Shown here: in pieces, positions 39,757 through 53,200 of the stretch
Layout: every line of letters starts with the position of its first letter
Position numbering within the stretch: position 1 is the stretch's first letter
Assembly (NCBI GenBank): GCA_963662155.1
Contig: OY759266.1
Coordinates: 181,001-245,000 of the forward strand
From: Lamellibrachia columna
Lineage: Eukaryota > Annelida > Polychaeta > Sabellida > Siboglinidae
DNA: 64,000 bases
Direction: 5' to 3'
The notes under the pieces: generated by a model
What the model saw: the letters and a program-made list of their open reading frames with translations, nothing else
The model's database searches: none
What the model was told of the DNA's origin: nothing
Made by a program: the position numbers and the translations under genes

Positions 39757-41178
39757 TGAAGAATGTGATTGTCATTAGCAGCAGACTTACATCAGTCACA
39801 ATACGTCTACTGAAGAATGTGGTTGTTATTAGCAGTAGACTTACATCAGACACAATATGTCTACTGAAGAATGTGGTTGTTATTAGCAGCAGACTTACAT
39901 CAGACACAATACGTCTACTGAAGAATGTGATTGTCATTAGCAGCAGACTTACATCAGTCACAATATGTCTACTGAAGAATGTGGTTGTTATTAGCAGCAG
40001 ACTTACATCAGACACAATACGTCTACTGAAGAATGTGATTGTTATTAGCAGTAGACTTACATCAGACACAATATGTCTACTGAAGAATGTGGTTGTTATT
40101 AGCAGTAGACTTACATCAGACACAATACGTCTACTGAAGAATGTGATTGTCATTAGCAGCAGACTTACATCAGTCACAATATGTCTACTGAAGAATGTGG
40201 TTGTTATTAGCAGTAGACTTACATCAGACACAATACGTCTACTGAAGAATGTGATTGTCATTAGCGGCAGACTTACATCAGTCACAATATGTCTACTGAA
40301 GAATGTGGTTGTTATTAGCAGTAGACTTACATCAGTCACAATACGTCTACTAAAGAATGTGGTTGTTATTAGCAGTAGACTTACATCAGACACAATATGT
40401 CTACTGAAGAATGTGATTGTCATTAGCAGCAGACTTACATCAGTCACAATACATCTACTGAAGAATGTGATTGTTATTAGCAGTAGACTTACATCAGTCA
40501 CAATATGTCTACTGAAGAATGTGGTTGTTATTAGCAGTAGACTTACATCAGACACAATATGTCTACTGAAGAATGTGGTTGTCATTAGCAGCAGACTTAC
40601 ATCAGACACAATACGTCTACTGAAGAATGTGGTTGTTATTAGCAGTAGACTTACATCAGACACAATATGTCTACTGAAGAATGTGGTTGTTATTAGCAGC
40701 AGACTTACATCAGACACAATACGTCTACTGAAGAATGTGATTGTTATTAGCAGTAGACTTACACCAGTCACAATATGTCTACTGAAGAATGTGGTTGTTA
40801 TTAGCAGCAACTTCTGCCCCTTCAAATTATCCACACAACATCTGAAGAACAAGAACCTCTTAATGAATGAAGCCAGTACATAATTGTTAGCAAATTATCT
40901 TCAAGTTGGAACTAGGCACACTTGAAAGCACACAGTGATGTTTGCTGACTGATTATTGCTTCTTTTTCTTTCAAATGTAGGTAAAAATCTGTCACACGGC
41001 GAAATCACAGAGGTAAGTCTACAAATTCTATTTATAACAAACTGATCAACTGTGGTACAGAAATTATATGTATGTTTTTTAAATACTGCAGGCCAGACGT
41101 AGGCCACAACAACCAGTGGGGATGTCATGGTATATTGTGACCCGGGGTAAAGTGATCCATGGGTCAAAATACCATATC

Positions 41179-41212
<34 letters not shown>

Positions 41213-44200
41213 TATATATTTATATATATCGTATATATAGTTTACATATAGTGTATCGACCCATGGGTTACTTTACCACAGACTTTCCCCTATGGGAAAG
41301 TGACCCACCCTATAGGGAAATGCCACCCCGTTCATTTAAATTACTAGAATATTTTTGTTTTCCTATTTCACTATGGTGTGGCAGGTCACATCTAACAATT
41401 GTAGATGAAAAAGTAATACATCCACCAATGTGATTTGATTGTTTTTATGATTTGTAACTTAGATGGATCACTCCCTGTTAGGAGTAAGCATGTTCCAAAC
41501 AATGTGTTCACATCACTTTTAAATTATTAACATTTAAAAATTAACAATTAATCCTTCAGAGAAAGACAACAACAACATAGAAGATGATTTTGAACCTGTT
41601 TCAGGAGATAAACCTGTCTACATACATACATGTGTATACATAGCTGTTCAGTAGCACAATCAAGTGTCTGTATATATAGTGTAGTATATCTTTGTTATGA
41701 CAATTACACATATCTGTGCATTCATTTCAACATGCAGTGTATGAATGAATTAGTAACATTTTTATTGAAAGAAATAAAAAATCATGAAAATAAATGTTTA
41801 TTTCCATCATATTGGGTCACCAGTGGATGTTGTCTACTTAGATTTTCAGAAAGCTTTCGATAAAGTGCCACGTCAAAGATTGTTACTTAAACTAACATCC
41901 CATGGCATAGGTAATGATGTAATCAACTGGATAGAAAAGTGGCTTACACACAGAAAACAGAGAGTAATAGTAGATGGTGAGATTTCAAACTGGAAATCTG
42001 TTTTGAGTGGGGTACCACAGGGATCAGTATTAGGCCCTATACTGTTTTTAATATATATAAATAATTTGGAAGATGACATATCTAGCAAAGTACTCAAATT
42101 TGCAGATGATACAAAATTATTCAGAAAGGTTACTAATGATACAGATAAACAAAGTTTACAGGATGATTTAGATAAATTAGTTAAATGGTCAGAAAAATGG
42201 CAAATGTTATTAAATTTTGGGAAGTGTAAATGTATACACATAGGACATGGAAACATGGACGAAGAATATAAAATGGGGGATGCTATACTAGGTAGAACCA
42301 CACAAGAAAACGACATAGGAGTAACATTTAATGCTGACATGAAAGTTTCAGAGCAATGTGGTATTGCTGCTTCGAAAGGAAATCAAATTCTAGGGCTAAT
42401 TAGGTGAACTATCATGTATAAGGAGAAACAGCTAATTGTACCCCTGTACAAAGCAATAGTTAGACCACATTTGGAATATTGCATTCAAGCATAGAGACCA
42501 TATCGTAAAAAGGACATAGATAAGCTAAAAAGAATACAACGAAGAGCAACTAAAATGATTTCAGAATAGAGAGACCTTAGTTACGAAAGTCACTTATTAC
42601 AATGTGGTTTGACAACACTAGAGACCAGGAGACTAAGAGGAGACCAAATAGAAGTGTTTAAAATAGTGAACGGTTATGAGGATGTTCTTCAAACTTAAAG
42701 AAGGCAGTAGAACCAGAGGACACAAAGCAGCATTAGTTAAGGAGCAGTGTAGGTTGGACATGAGAAAGTACTCTTTCTCACAGAGGGTAATAAATGAATG
42801 GAACAAACTGCCAAATGATTGTGTTAATGCTAGTAGTGTGAATATGTTTAAAAATAGAATTGACAGATATTTGATAAGGGCGGGCTACACATAGATGAGA
42901 AAATTTTTGGACTCTTGATAAGCCAATGGCTTTCTTGTCCACTTGCCATCAGGAACTTGTTGTTTGGGATGGCAACCTTGTTAAATTGTCAAGGAATACA
43001 CTACCGTGAAATGACAAAAGGGAGCAAGTGATATTTTTGCCAAAAAAATTTAAATTAACTATCACAATGATGGGACCAAAAGCCATATTTTAGCATAATA
43101 AAACTTTTTAAATGGCAGATTTTCTACAAATGACATGGCATAAATGAGCAAGTGACAATGGAATTGTGTTTTATCATGAGCAAAAGGGTAAGTGTGTGAC
43201 CAATAGCATCACGTGTTATTGCGACAGCCATGCAATCAGTCTGCAGCTCTAGTACCCAGTAGGGTCATTCCTTGTCAAATCAACCAATTTTCAGGAAATT
43301 AAAAAAAGGTGATGTCTCAGAATGTCCTAACATTTTAACCAATTACCAAATGGTTATATGAGCAACTTTGCAGAAAAACTAAGCTAAGGGGTAAACACAC
43401 CTGTTATTTGGATATATTATCACGTGCCTCTAACTACAGAGCTTAAATTTGCTTAATGTCTAGACATATTCATACAGATGTGCATCACAAAATTAAAGAA
43501 TGATAATTAGAAGAATAATGTGTGTACTGAGTGTACGAAAATAAATAGTTTTTTATTTCTGAGAGTGATTTTAGCAGTGTGTATTTCATTGTTGTTTTGT
43601 AGAACAAGTTCCAAAGTGCTACTGTATACTGTCAGGGAGTCTTGCAATGACTTCTTAGTTCAATAAGAATGTGGTTATTATAATCACCATATTTGTACTG
43701 AGCACATTCCTTTATCAGGTAAAACGTATTAAAATGTTATGATGGTGTTCTGTCTCATTCAATTTATACTGCAGTTGAAATATCACTGTTCTGTCTAATT
43801 ACCTTTTCTCCCAAATCGGCTGGACATGGCCATAACTGAGTGACAAAGTAATTAATCTATTACCGGGTACAAATTATTGCACAACAACAACCTTATTGAC
43901 ACAAAAACTGGAAGAGGTCGCATGCCTGAACTTCGAGCATTGCCAAATTTAAACATAAACTCTAAAGCATTACTTAATTCTTAAAATGTAAATTGGTTAC
44001 GACAACTGGTCACATAATTCTGTCATAAGACCTGCCTCGTTGCTTCTTAAGGGGAGTTATTCAAGGGTGATTTGATTGCACTTGCTGCTTTATGTCACAA
44101 AATTGTTACTATGTCAATAACTTTATAAAATGACAAAAGGGAACAAGTGACACAAAGTCACCAAATAACCAATGTCACAAAAAGTACTAATAATTTTTAC

Positions 44201-47200
44201 AAATACACTTAGTCAAATAGTCCAAAGAATAGTGTACAAGTACTGTGCTGTAATATGCACAAGAGAGCAAACCAAAATATATGTTTTGTCCGATATCTCA
44301 AAAACACCACGTCGTCACTTGCTCCCTTTTTGTCATTTCACGGCAGTATAATTGTAAAATGCAAGATCAGGGCAAAAAAACACATTACAGCCCTCGTACC
44401 TCTACAGAACGGGTGACCTTATGAGAGGGGACTATTGGCACAGTGAAGTACAAACATACATATTACAGCCCTTGTACCTCTACAGAACGGGTGACCTTAT
44501 GAGAGGGGACTATTGGCACAGTGAAGTACAAACATACATATTACAGCCCTTGTACCTCTATAAGAGGGGACTACTGGCACAGTGAAGTACAAACACACAC
44601 ATTACAGCCCTCGTACCTCTACAGAACGGGTGACCTTATGAGAGGGGACTACTGGCACAGTAAAGTACAAACATACATATTACAGCCCTTGTACCTCTAT
44701 AAGAGGGGACTACTGGCACAGTGAAGTACAAACACACACATTACAGCCCTTGTACCTCTACAGAAGGGGTGGTCTTATAAGAAGGGACTACTGGCACAGT
44801 GAAGTAAAAACACACACGTTACAGCCCTTGTACCTCTACAGAACGGGTGACCTTATGAGAGGGGACTACTGGCACAGTAAAGTACAAACATACATATTAC
44901 AGCCCTTGTACCTCTACAGAACAGGTGACCTTATGAGAGGGGACTACTGGCACAGTAAAGTACAAACATACATATTACAGCCCTTGTACCTCTACAGAAC
45001 AGGTGACCTTATGAGAGGGGACTACTGGCACAGTGAAGTACAAACATACATATTACAGCCCTTGTACCTCTACAGAACGGGTGACATATAAGGAAGTTCA
45101 CTAATTGTATCTTCTGGCAATGTATTGTTCCTTCTTTGGTGTGAACAGAATGACAAGGACACTTAAATCATGCCATTGCTACGGTGTCTTTGAAATTGTA
45201 CACAATTCAAATACTTTTCAAATTCCAACACATTGTTGAAGTTACTATGGCAATTAAGTTTTGCATTTGTTTATACTTTATTGTGCCAGTAGTCCCCTCA
45301 GTAGTCCCCCCTGGCATATTTCTAATAGCACATTCGAAAATGTACTCACTGTTTTTATTGCATGGCCGGACCACATGTCAAATTGTTATAAAAGAATATG
45401 CCTGGACAACATTCTTACCTTTTGTCTCAAAGGAATAAACAGGGTACAAGTCATCCAGAGGTCTTCTTTATTATGTATTTCCTACTAGTTGTATGCACTG
45501 CATGGCTTCTACTACCACACTGGTACTAGATTATCCAGATGTGGAAACTAACTGGTGACCCTCACACAACCCTCATTAGCAGACCCTTAATGAGACCACT
45601 GGGGCAGTGAGAGTGTGGTCTCACTGCATGTGTGTCACAAGTCACATGTCATGGGAGACTAACCTAAATCTAAATCTTTTGTCAGGCATACATTTATAGA
45701 GCACACACACTAACAATATTTAAAAATCAAAGTGTGCTGAACAGAGATTACACTTACACTGAATACCCGTCAAAGTAACAACAAATTAACAGCCCCTCTA
45801 AATTAATTACTTTCACCCTAACTGTAGATGTCTAACACACATCTGCTGTTGACATAGCTTATGTACCATATTTCATCTTTCTATTTTGCCAAGATTGTTT
45901 CCTTTACCTACATCCATAAAGTTGCCAATTTGTGGGTGGAAAGAAAAATTAATATTAATGTGCACAAATTGCACAAATAATCTAGTTTAAGGAATATCTA
46001 TTTAACATTTCTTCAAAGGTGCATCCTCAATTCGATTTTTTTGCTAGTCTCATTTCAAAGTATGAGTGAAGATGTTCATCAGACTGGATGGTTCAAATGA
46101 GTAATATTTTTACTTATTTCACATTCAGTTTACCTTTTCTCCCCGTGACATTTCACTGCTATCAGCAATCTTCTTCAGATAACTACTGCTAGATGGTGAC
46201 ACAGTAATCACCATGCCTTTGCTCTTATCTTTTTCCACTGTCCTTTTTATGATGTTATCTTCCTTCTTTGTTTTTATCTTTCCCTGTACTGTTGATATGG
46301 TCCATTGTAAATACCCGCATCTCGTTACAGTTTCCTTGATGTGTTCTCTTTCTTTCTGTTTATCTTCCTCCTCTGTCACAAGTGTTTCGCATCTGTCTAG
46401 TAACGTACGGATCACTCCCATCTTCTGGTGTAATGGATGGTGTGAAGAAAAGTTTAGGTATTGGTCTGTATGGGTATTGGTCTGTATGGGTATTGGTCTA
46501 TTTGGGTATTCTTTCGGAAGATTAATAGTTTCACCTCTCCCAATTACTTCCTCACTAGTAAAGTGTCCAAAAATGGTATCGTTCCTTCTGCTTCTTCTTC
46601 GTGTGTGAATTTGATGCTGTTGGTGACGACCACTCTGTTTAGATGGTGGGTCAGGTGTTGCATCATCTTTATTACTTCTAGTATGTCATCTACCTAACGT
46701 TTCCACATTCTAGGTCGGCAGCTGATTGAGGCTGTGCCAATAGCCTCTTGTTTGAGATGTTCCATGAAGAGGTTGGCGACAATGGGGGACACTGGGCTAC
46801 GCAGGGCTGTGCCAAATTTCTGTTGGTATACTGTGTTTCTGAATATGAAGTAGGTTGTGTTCAGAACAAAGTCCAATAATGCCATGATGTCTTCTATTTC
46901 CAATATCATCCTGTCTGTTAAGGTGGTGTCTTTCTGTAGTCTGGTCTAGATTATCTCCATAGTCTTAAGTATAGGCGTGTTAGTGAAGAGAGACACAGCA
47001 TCATGGGACATGAAAATTCTACATCTTCGTGTAGGGTCATTGATTTCAGTTCAACTGCCAGGTGTCTTGAGTTTTTGACATGGTTTAGTCGTCTGTAGTC
47101 ATAGTCATCTGAAGAAGATTGCTGATAGCAGTCGAAACTTCACGGGAAGAACAAGGTAAACTGACTGTGAAATAAGTAAAAATATTACTCTTTCAAAGTA

Positions 47201-50200
47201 ATTTTGCAAAGAACCAAACATACCTGGTATCCACTGCAACATTCTAGCTCATTTGTGCAATTTTATATGTAATTTTTGTGAAATGATCAGACAAAGTATT
47301 AAATTACTTAGTTCAAGCATTAAGTGAAGTGAAAATCGAAATGCTAAAAAATCACGTTTTTCACCCTTGGTGAAATTTCGTAACTTTGTCATGTGAATGG
47401 TGAGAGGTTTGAAGTCACACCCATGATTGGGCATTGACTCGCACATTGTTAACCATTTTGGATATCCACTATTTTGATCCTTACCAGATCTAATGACTGA
47501 AGTCAATTCTTTCGATGATTTGAACAAAAATAGGCATATTTCATGATATTTGCGCACATTACTTAATCTAGTCACACACTACACATCTGGACATAAATGA
47601 ACTGGATTCATGATCGGCTGAATCATTTGAGGAAGCAGCTTTAACTCAAGAAAAACTTCTAGCATTAAGAATATTTATCTCAAATCTTTCTTCAGTAAGA
47701 GATATCTTCTTTATTCAAGACAATTTTCTTGTTAAATCACATATTTGGAACATGCTAAGAAATAAATTCTACAAATTCAATGTACCATATGTGTGATGTG
47801 TTATGTGTGATGTCTGGCCTGTGTTATGTGTAATGTGAACACAGCTTTAATGGATGTCATGTGTATTCTCACAGAGGGTGAACACAGCTTTAATGGATGT
47901 CATGTGTATTCTCACAGAGGGTGAACACAGCTATTATGGATGAATTCGTGAGACGGGTGTTTGAGGCCCTTTGCACTGATGAAGAATTGGAGAGTTTGCA
48001 ACCAAAGATTGGTGAGTTGGCAGTAGTGGGATGTGTTATAGCTGAGATAGAGCTTCACAGAGTCTGGCAGTAGTGGGATGTGTTATAGCTGAGGTAGAGC
48101 TTCAATGAGTCTGGCAGTAGTGGGATGTGTTATAGCTGAGGTAGAGCTTCAATGAGTCTGGCAGTAGTGGGATGTGTTATAGCTGAGGTAGAGCTTCAAT
48201 GAGTCTGGCAGTAGTGGGATGTGTTATAGCTGAGGTAGAGCTTCATGGAGTTTGGCAGTAGTGGGATGTGATATAGCTGAGATAGAGCTTCACAGAGTCT
48301 GGCAGTAGTGGGATATGTTATAGCTGAGATAAAGCTTCAATGAGTCTGGCAGTAGTGGGATGTGTTATAGCTGAGGTAGAGCTTCATGGAGTCTGGCAGT
48401 AGTGGGATGTGTTATAGCTGAGGTAGAGCTTCATGGAGTCTGGCAGTAGTGGGATGTGTTATAGCTGAGATAGAGCTTCAATGAGTCTGGCAGTAGGGGG
48501 ATGTGTTATAGTTGAGATAGAGCTTCATGGAGTCTGGCAGTAGTGGGATGTGTTATAGCTGAGATAGAGCTTCGTGGAGTCTGCCATGAACACTGCACAA
48601 CACTATGCTTGACTTAATATCACCTTGTAGGGACAATGTCATGATATTCTACCACAATTTACCCCACCATTTACTAATGTAATATTTTGTCAGCATCCTG
48701 TATACATAATCTTATTATTTTATGTTACTGAAAATGAACATTTTAAAACATTGAGAAAATAAAAGTAACTTCATGTGTATGGAATATTCTAATTATGTAG
48801 AAAAATAGTACTTGGAATAAGATAATATGAATGTCTAACCACCGAGGTCTTGTGTAGGGGACCTACTTGTAGAACAAATCACCTGTGTATGTCTAACTAC
48901 TGCATGAGGTCTTGTGTAGGGGACGTACTTGTACAACAAATCACCTGTGTATGCCTAACCACCGAGGTCTTGTGTAGGGTACCTACTTGTACAACAAATC
49001 ACCTGTGTATGCCTAACCAGTGAGGTCTTGTGTAGGGGACATACTTGTAGAACAAATCACCTGTGTGTGTCTAACCACTGTATGAGGTCTTGTGTAGGGG
49101 ACGTACTTGTACAACAAATCACCTGTGTATGTCTAACCACTGAGGTCTTGTGTAGGGTACCTACTTGTACAACAAATCACCTGTGTATGTCTAAACACTG
49201 AGGTCTTGTGTAGGGTACCTACTTGTACAACAAATCACCTGTGTATGTCTAACCACTGAGGTCTTTTGTAAGGTACCTACTTGTACAACAAGCCACCTGT
49301 GTATGCCTAACCAGTGAGGTCTTGTGTAGGGTACCTACTTATACAACAAATCACCTGTGTATGTCTAAACACTGAGGTCTTGTGTAGGGTACCTACTTGT
49401 ACAACAAATCACCTGTGTATGTCTAAACACTGAGGTCTTGTGTAGGGGACCTACTTGTACAACAAATCACCTGCGTATGTCTAAACACTGAGGTCTTGTG
49501 TAGGGGACGTACTTGTACAACAAGCCACCTGTGTATGTCTAAACACTGAGGTCTTGTGTAGGATACCTACTTGTACAACAAGCCACCTGTGTATGTCTAA
49601 CCACTGAGGTCTTGTGTAGGGGACGTACTTGTACAACAAATCACCTGTGTATGTCTAAACACTGAGGTCTTGTGTAGGGGACCTACTTGTACAACAAGCC
49701 ACCTGTGTATGTCTAACCACTGAGGTCTTGTGTAGGGGACGTACTTGTACAACAAATCACCTGTGTATGTCTAACCACTGAGGTCTTGTGTAGGGGACGT
49801 ACTTGTACAACAAATCACCTGTGTATGTCTAAACACTGAGGTCTTGTGTAGGGGACCTACTTGTACAACAAATCACCTGTGTATGTCTAACCACTGAGGT
49901 ATTGTGTAGGGGACGTACTTGTACAACAAACCACCTGTGTATGTCTAAACACTGAGGTCTTGTGTAGGGGACCTACTTTTACAACAAGCCACCTGTGTAT
50001 GTCTAACCACTGAGGTCTTGTGTAGGATACCTACTTGTACAACAAATCACCTGTGTATGTCTAAACACTGAGGTCTTGTGTAGGGTACCTACTTGTACAA
50101 CAAATCACCTGTGTATGTCTAAACACTGAGGTCTTGTGTAGGGTACCTACTTGTACAACAAATCACCTGTGTATGTCTAACCACTGAGGTCTTGTGTAGG

Positions 50201-53200
50201 GGACCTACTTGTACAACAAATCACCTGTGTATGTCTAACCACTGAGGTCTTGTGTAGGGTACCTACTTGTACAACAAATCACCTGTGTATGTCTAACCAC
50301 TGAGGTCTTGTGTAGGGGACCTACTTGTACAACAAGCCACCTGTGTATGTCTAAACACTGAGGTCTTGTGTAGGGGACCTACTTGTACAACAAGCCACCT
50401 GTGTATGTCTAACCACTGAGGTCTTGTGTAGGGGACCTACTTGTACAACAAATCACCTGTGTATGTCTAAACACTGAGGTCTTGTGTAGGGTACCTACTT
50501 GTACAACAAATCACCTGTGTATGTCTAACCACTGAGGTCTTGTGTAGGGTACCTACTTGTACAACAAATCACCTGTGTATGTCTAAACACTGAGGTCTTG
50601 TGTAGGGTACCTACTTGTACAACAAATCACCTGTGTATGTCTAAACACAGGTCTTGTGTAGGGTACCTACTTGTACAACAAATCACCTGTGTATGTCTAA
50701 ACACTGAGGTCTTGTGTAGGGTACCTACTTGTACAACAAGCCACCTGTGTATGTCTAACCACTGAGGTCTTGTGTAGGGGACCTACTTGTACAACAAATC
50801 ACCTGTGTATGTCTAAACACCGAGGTCTTGTGTAGGGGACCTACTTGTACAACAAATCACCTGTGTATGTCTAAACACTGAGGTCTTGTGTAGGGTACCT
50901 ACTTGTACAACAAATCACCTGTGTATGTCTAACCACTGAGGTCTTTTGTAGGGGACCTACTTGTACAACAAATCACCTGTGTATGTCTAAACACTGAGGT
51001 CTTTTGTAGGGGACCTACTTGTACAACAAATCACCTGTGTATGTCTAAACACTGAGGTCTTGTGTAGGGTACCTACTTGTACAACAAATCACCTGTGTAT
51101 GTCTAAACACTGAGGTCTTGTGTAGGGTACCTACTTGTACAACAAGCCACCTGTGTATGTCTAACCACTGAGGTCTTGTGTAGGGGACCTACTTGTACAA
51201 CAAATCACCTGTGTATGTCTAAACACCGAGGTCTTGTGTAGGGGACCTACTTGTACAACAAATCACCTGTGTATGTCTAAACACTGAGGTCTTGTGTAGG
51301 GTACCTACTTGTACAACAAATCACCTGTGTATGTCTAAACACTGAGGTCTTGTGTAGGGTACCTACTTGTACAACAAATCACCTGTGTATGTCTAACCAC
51401 TGAGGTCTTGTGTAGGGGACCTACTTGTACAACAAATCACCTGTGTATGTCTAACCACTGAGGTCTTGTGTAGGGTACCTACTTGTACAACAAATCACCT
51501 GTGTATGTCTAACCACTGAGGTCTTGTGTAGGGGACCTACTTGTACAACAAGCCACCTGTGTATGTCTAAACACTGAGGTCTTGTGTAGGGGACCTACTT
51601 GTACAACAAGCCACCTGTGTATGTCTAACCACTGAGGTCTTGTGTAGGGGACCTACTTGTACAACAAATCACCTGTGTATGTCTAAACACTGAGGTCTTG
51701 TGTAGGGTACCTACTTGTACAACAAATCACCTGTGTATGTCTAACCACTGAGGTCTTGTGTAGGGTACCTACTTGTACAACAAATCACCTGTGTATGTCT
51801 AAACACTGAGGTCTTGTGTAGGGTACCTACTTGTACAACAAATCACCTGTGTATGTCTAAACACAGGTCTTGTGTAGGGTACCTACTTGTACAACAAATC
51901 ACCTGTGTATGTCTAAACACTGAGGTCTTGTGTAGGGTACCTACTTGTACAACAAGCCACCTGTGTATGTCTAACCACTGAGGTCTTGTGTAGGGGACCT
52001 ACTTGTACAACAAATCACCTGTGTATGTCTAAACACCGAGGTCTTGTGTAGGGGACCTACTTGTACAACAAATCACCTGTGTATGTCTAAACACTGAGGT
52101 CTTGTGTAGGGTACCTACTTGTACAACAAATCACCTGTGTATGTCTAACCACTGAGGTCTTTTGTAGGGGACCTACTTGTACAACAAATCACCTGTGTAT
52201 GTCTAAACACTGAGGTCTTTTGTAGGGGACCTACTTGTACAACAAATCACCTGTGTATGTCTAAACACTGAGGTCTTGTGTAGGGTACCTACTTGTACAA
52301 CAAATCACCTGTGTATGTCTAAACACTGAGGTCTTGTGTAGGGTACCTACTTGTACAACAAGCCACCTGTGTATGTCTAACCACTGAGGTCTTGTGTAGG
52401 GGACCTACTTGTACAACAAATCACCTGTGTATGTCTAAACACCGAGGTCTTGTGTAGGGGACCTACTTGTACAACAAATCACCTGTGTATGTCTAAACAC
52501 TGAGGTCTTGTGTAGGGTACCTACTTGTACAACAAATCACCTGTATATGTCTAACCACTGAGGTCTTTTGTAGGGGACCTACTTGTACAACAAATCACCT
52601 GTGTATGTCTAAACACTGAGGTCTTTTGTAGGGGACCTACTTGTACAACAAGCCACCTGTGTCCTGGGAATGCACCAGGCCGTTGAGAACCTGAAAGCAA
52701 AGCTCTACAAACACAAGCAGGAGGTATAGTTGCATGTGTCTAAACAGTCTGTGTATGCAACTAGTGTGTATGCTACTAGGGTGTATGCTACTAGGGTGTA
52801 TGCTACTATGATGTATGCTACTAGGGTGTATGCTACTAGTGTGTATTCTACTAGGGTGTATGCTACTACGGTGTATGCTACTAACGTGTATGCTAATAAC
52901 ATATATACTTATAACATGTATGCTAGTGTGTATGCTACTAGTGTGTATGCTACTAGTGTATATGCTACCGATGTTTATGCTATTAGCTTGTTTGCTGCTA
53001 CAATGTAAGTGTTAGAGTCAAGTTCTTCTTTTTAAGCCTTTTCACTCCCTGGTGGAGCTTGGTGACCTGGTGGAGCGGGGTGACCTGGTGGAGTGGGGTG
53101 ACCTGGTGGAGCGGGGTGACTTGGTGGAGTGGGTTGACCCGGTAGAGCGGGGTGACCTGGTGGAGCGGGGTGACCTGGTGCAGAGGGGTGACCTGGTGGA

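Noticed and set aside
39612..40883. 423-codon ORF starting in the AT repeat
   Set aside because: It runs through (AT)n and a 54-bp array; an equal minus-strand ORF exists. It is repeat-derived.
48835..52631. CRISPR-like array
   Set aside because: There are no unique spacers between repeats, the unit is continuous, and the host is a eukaryote.
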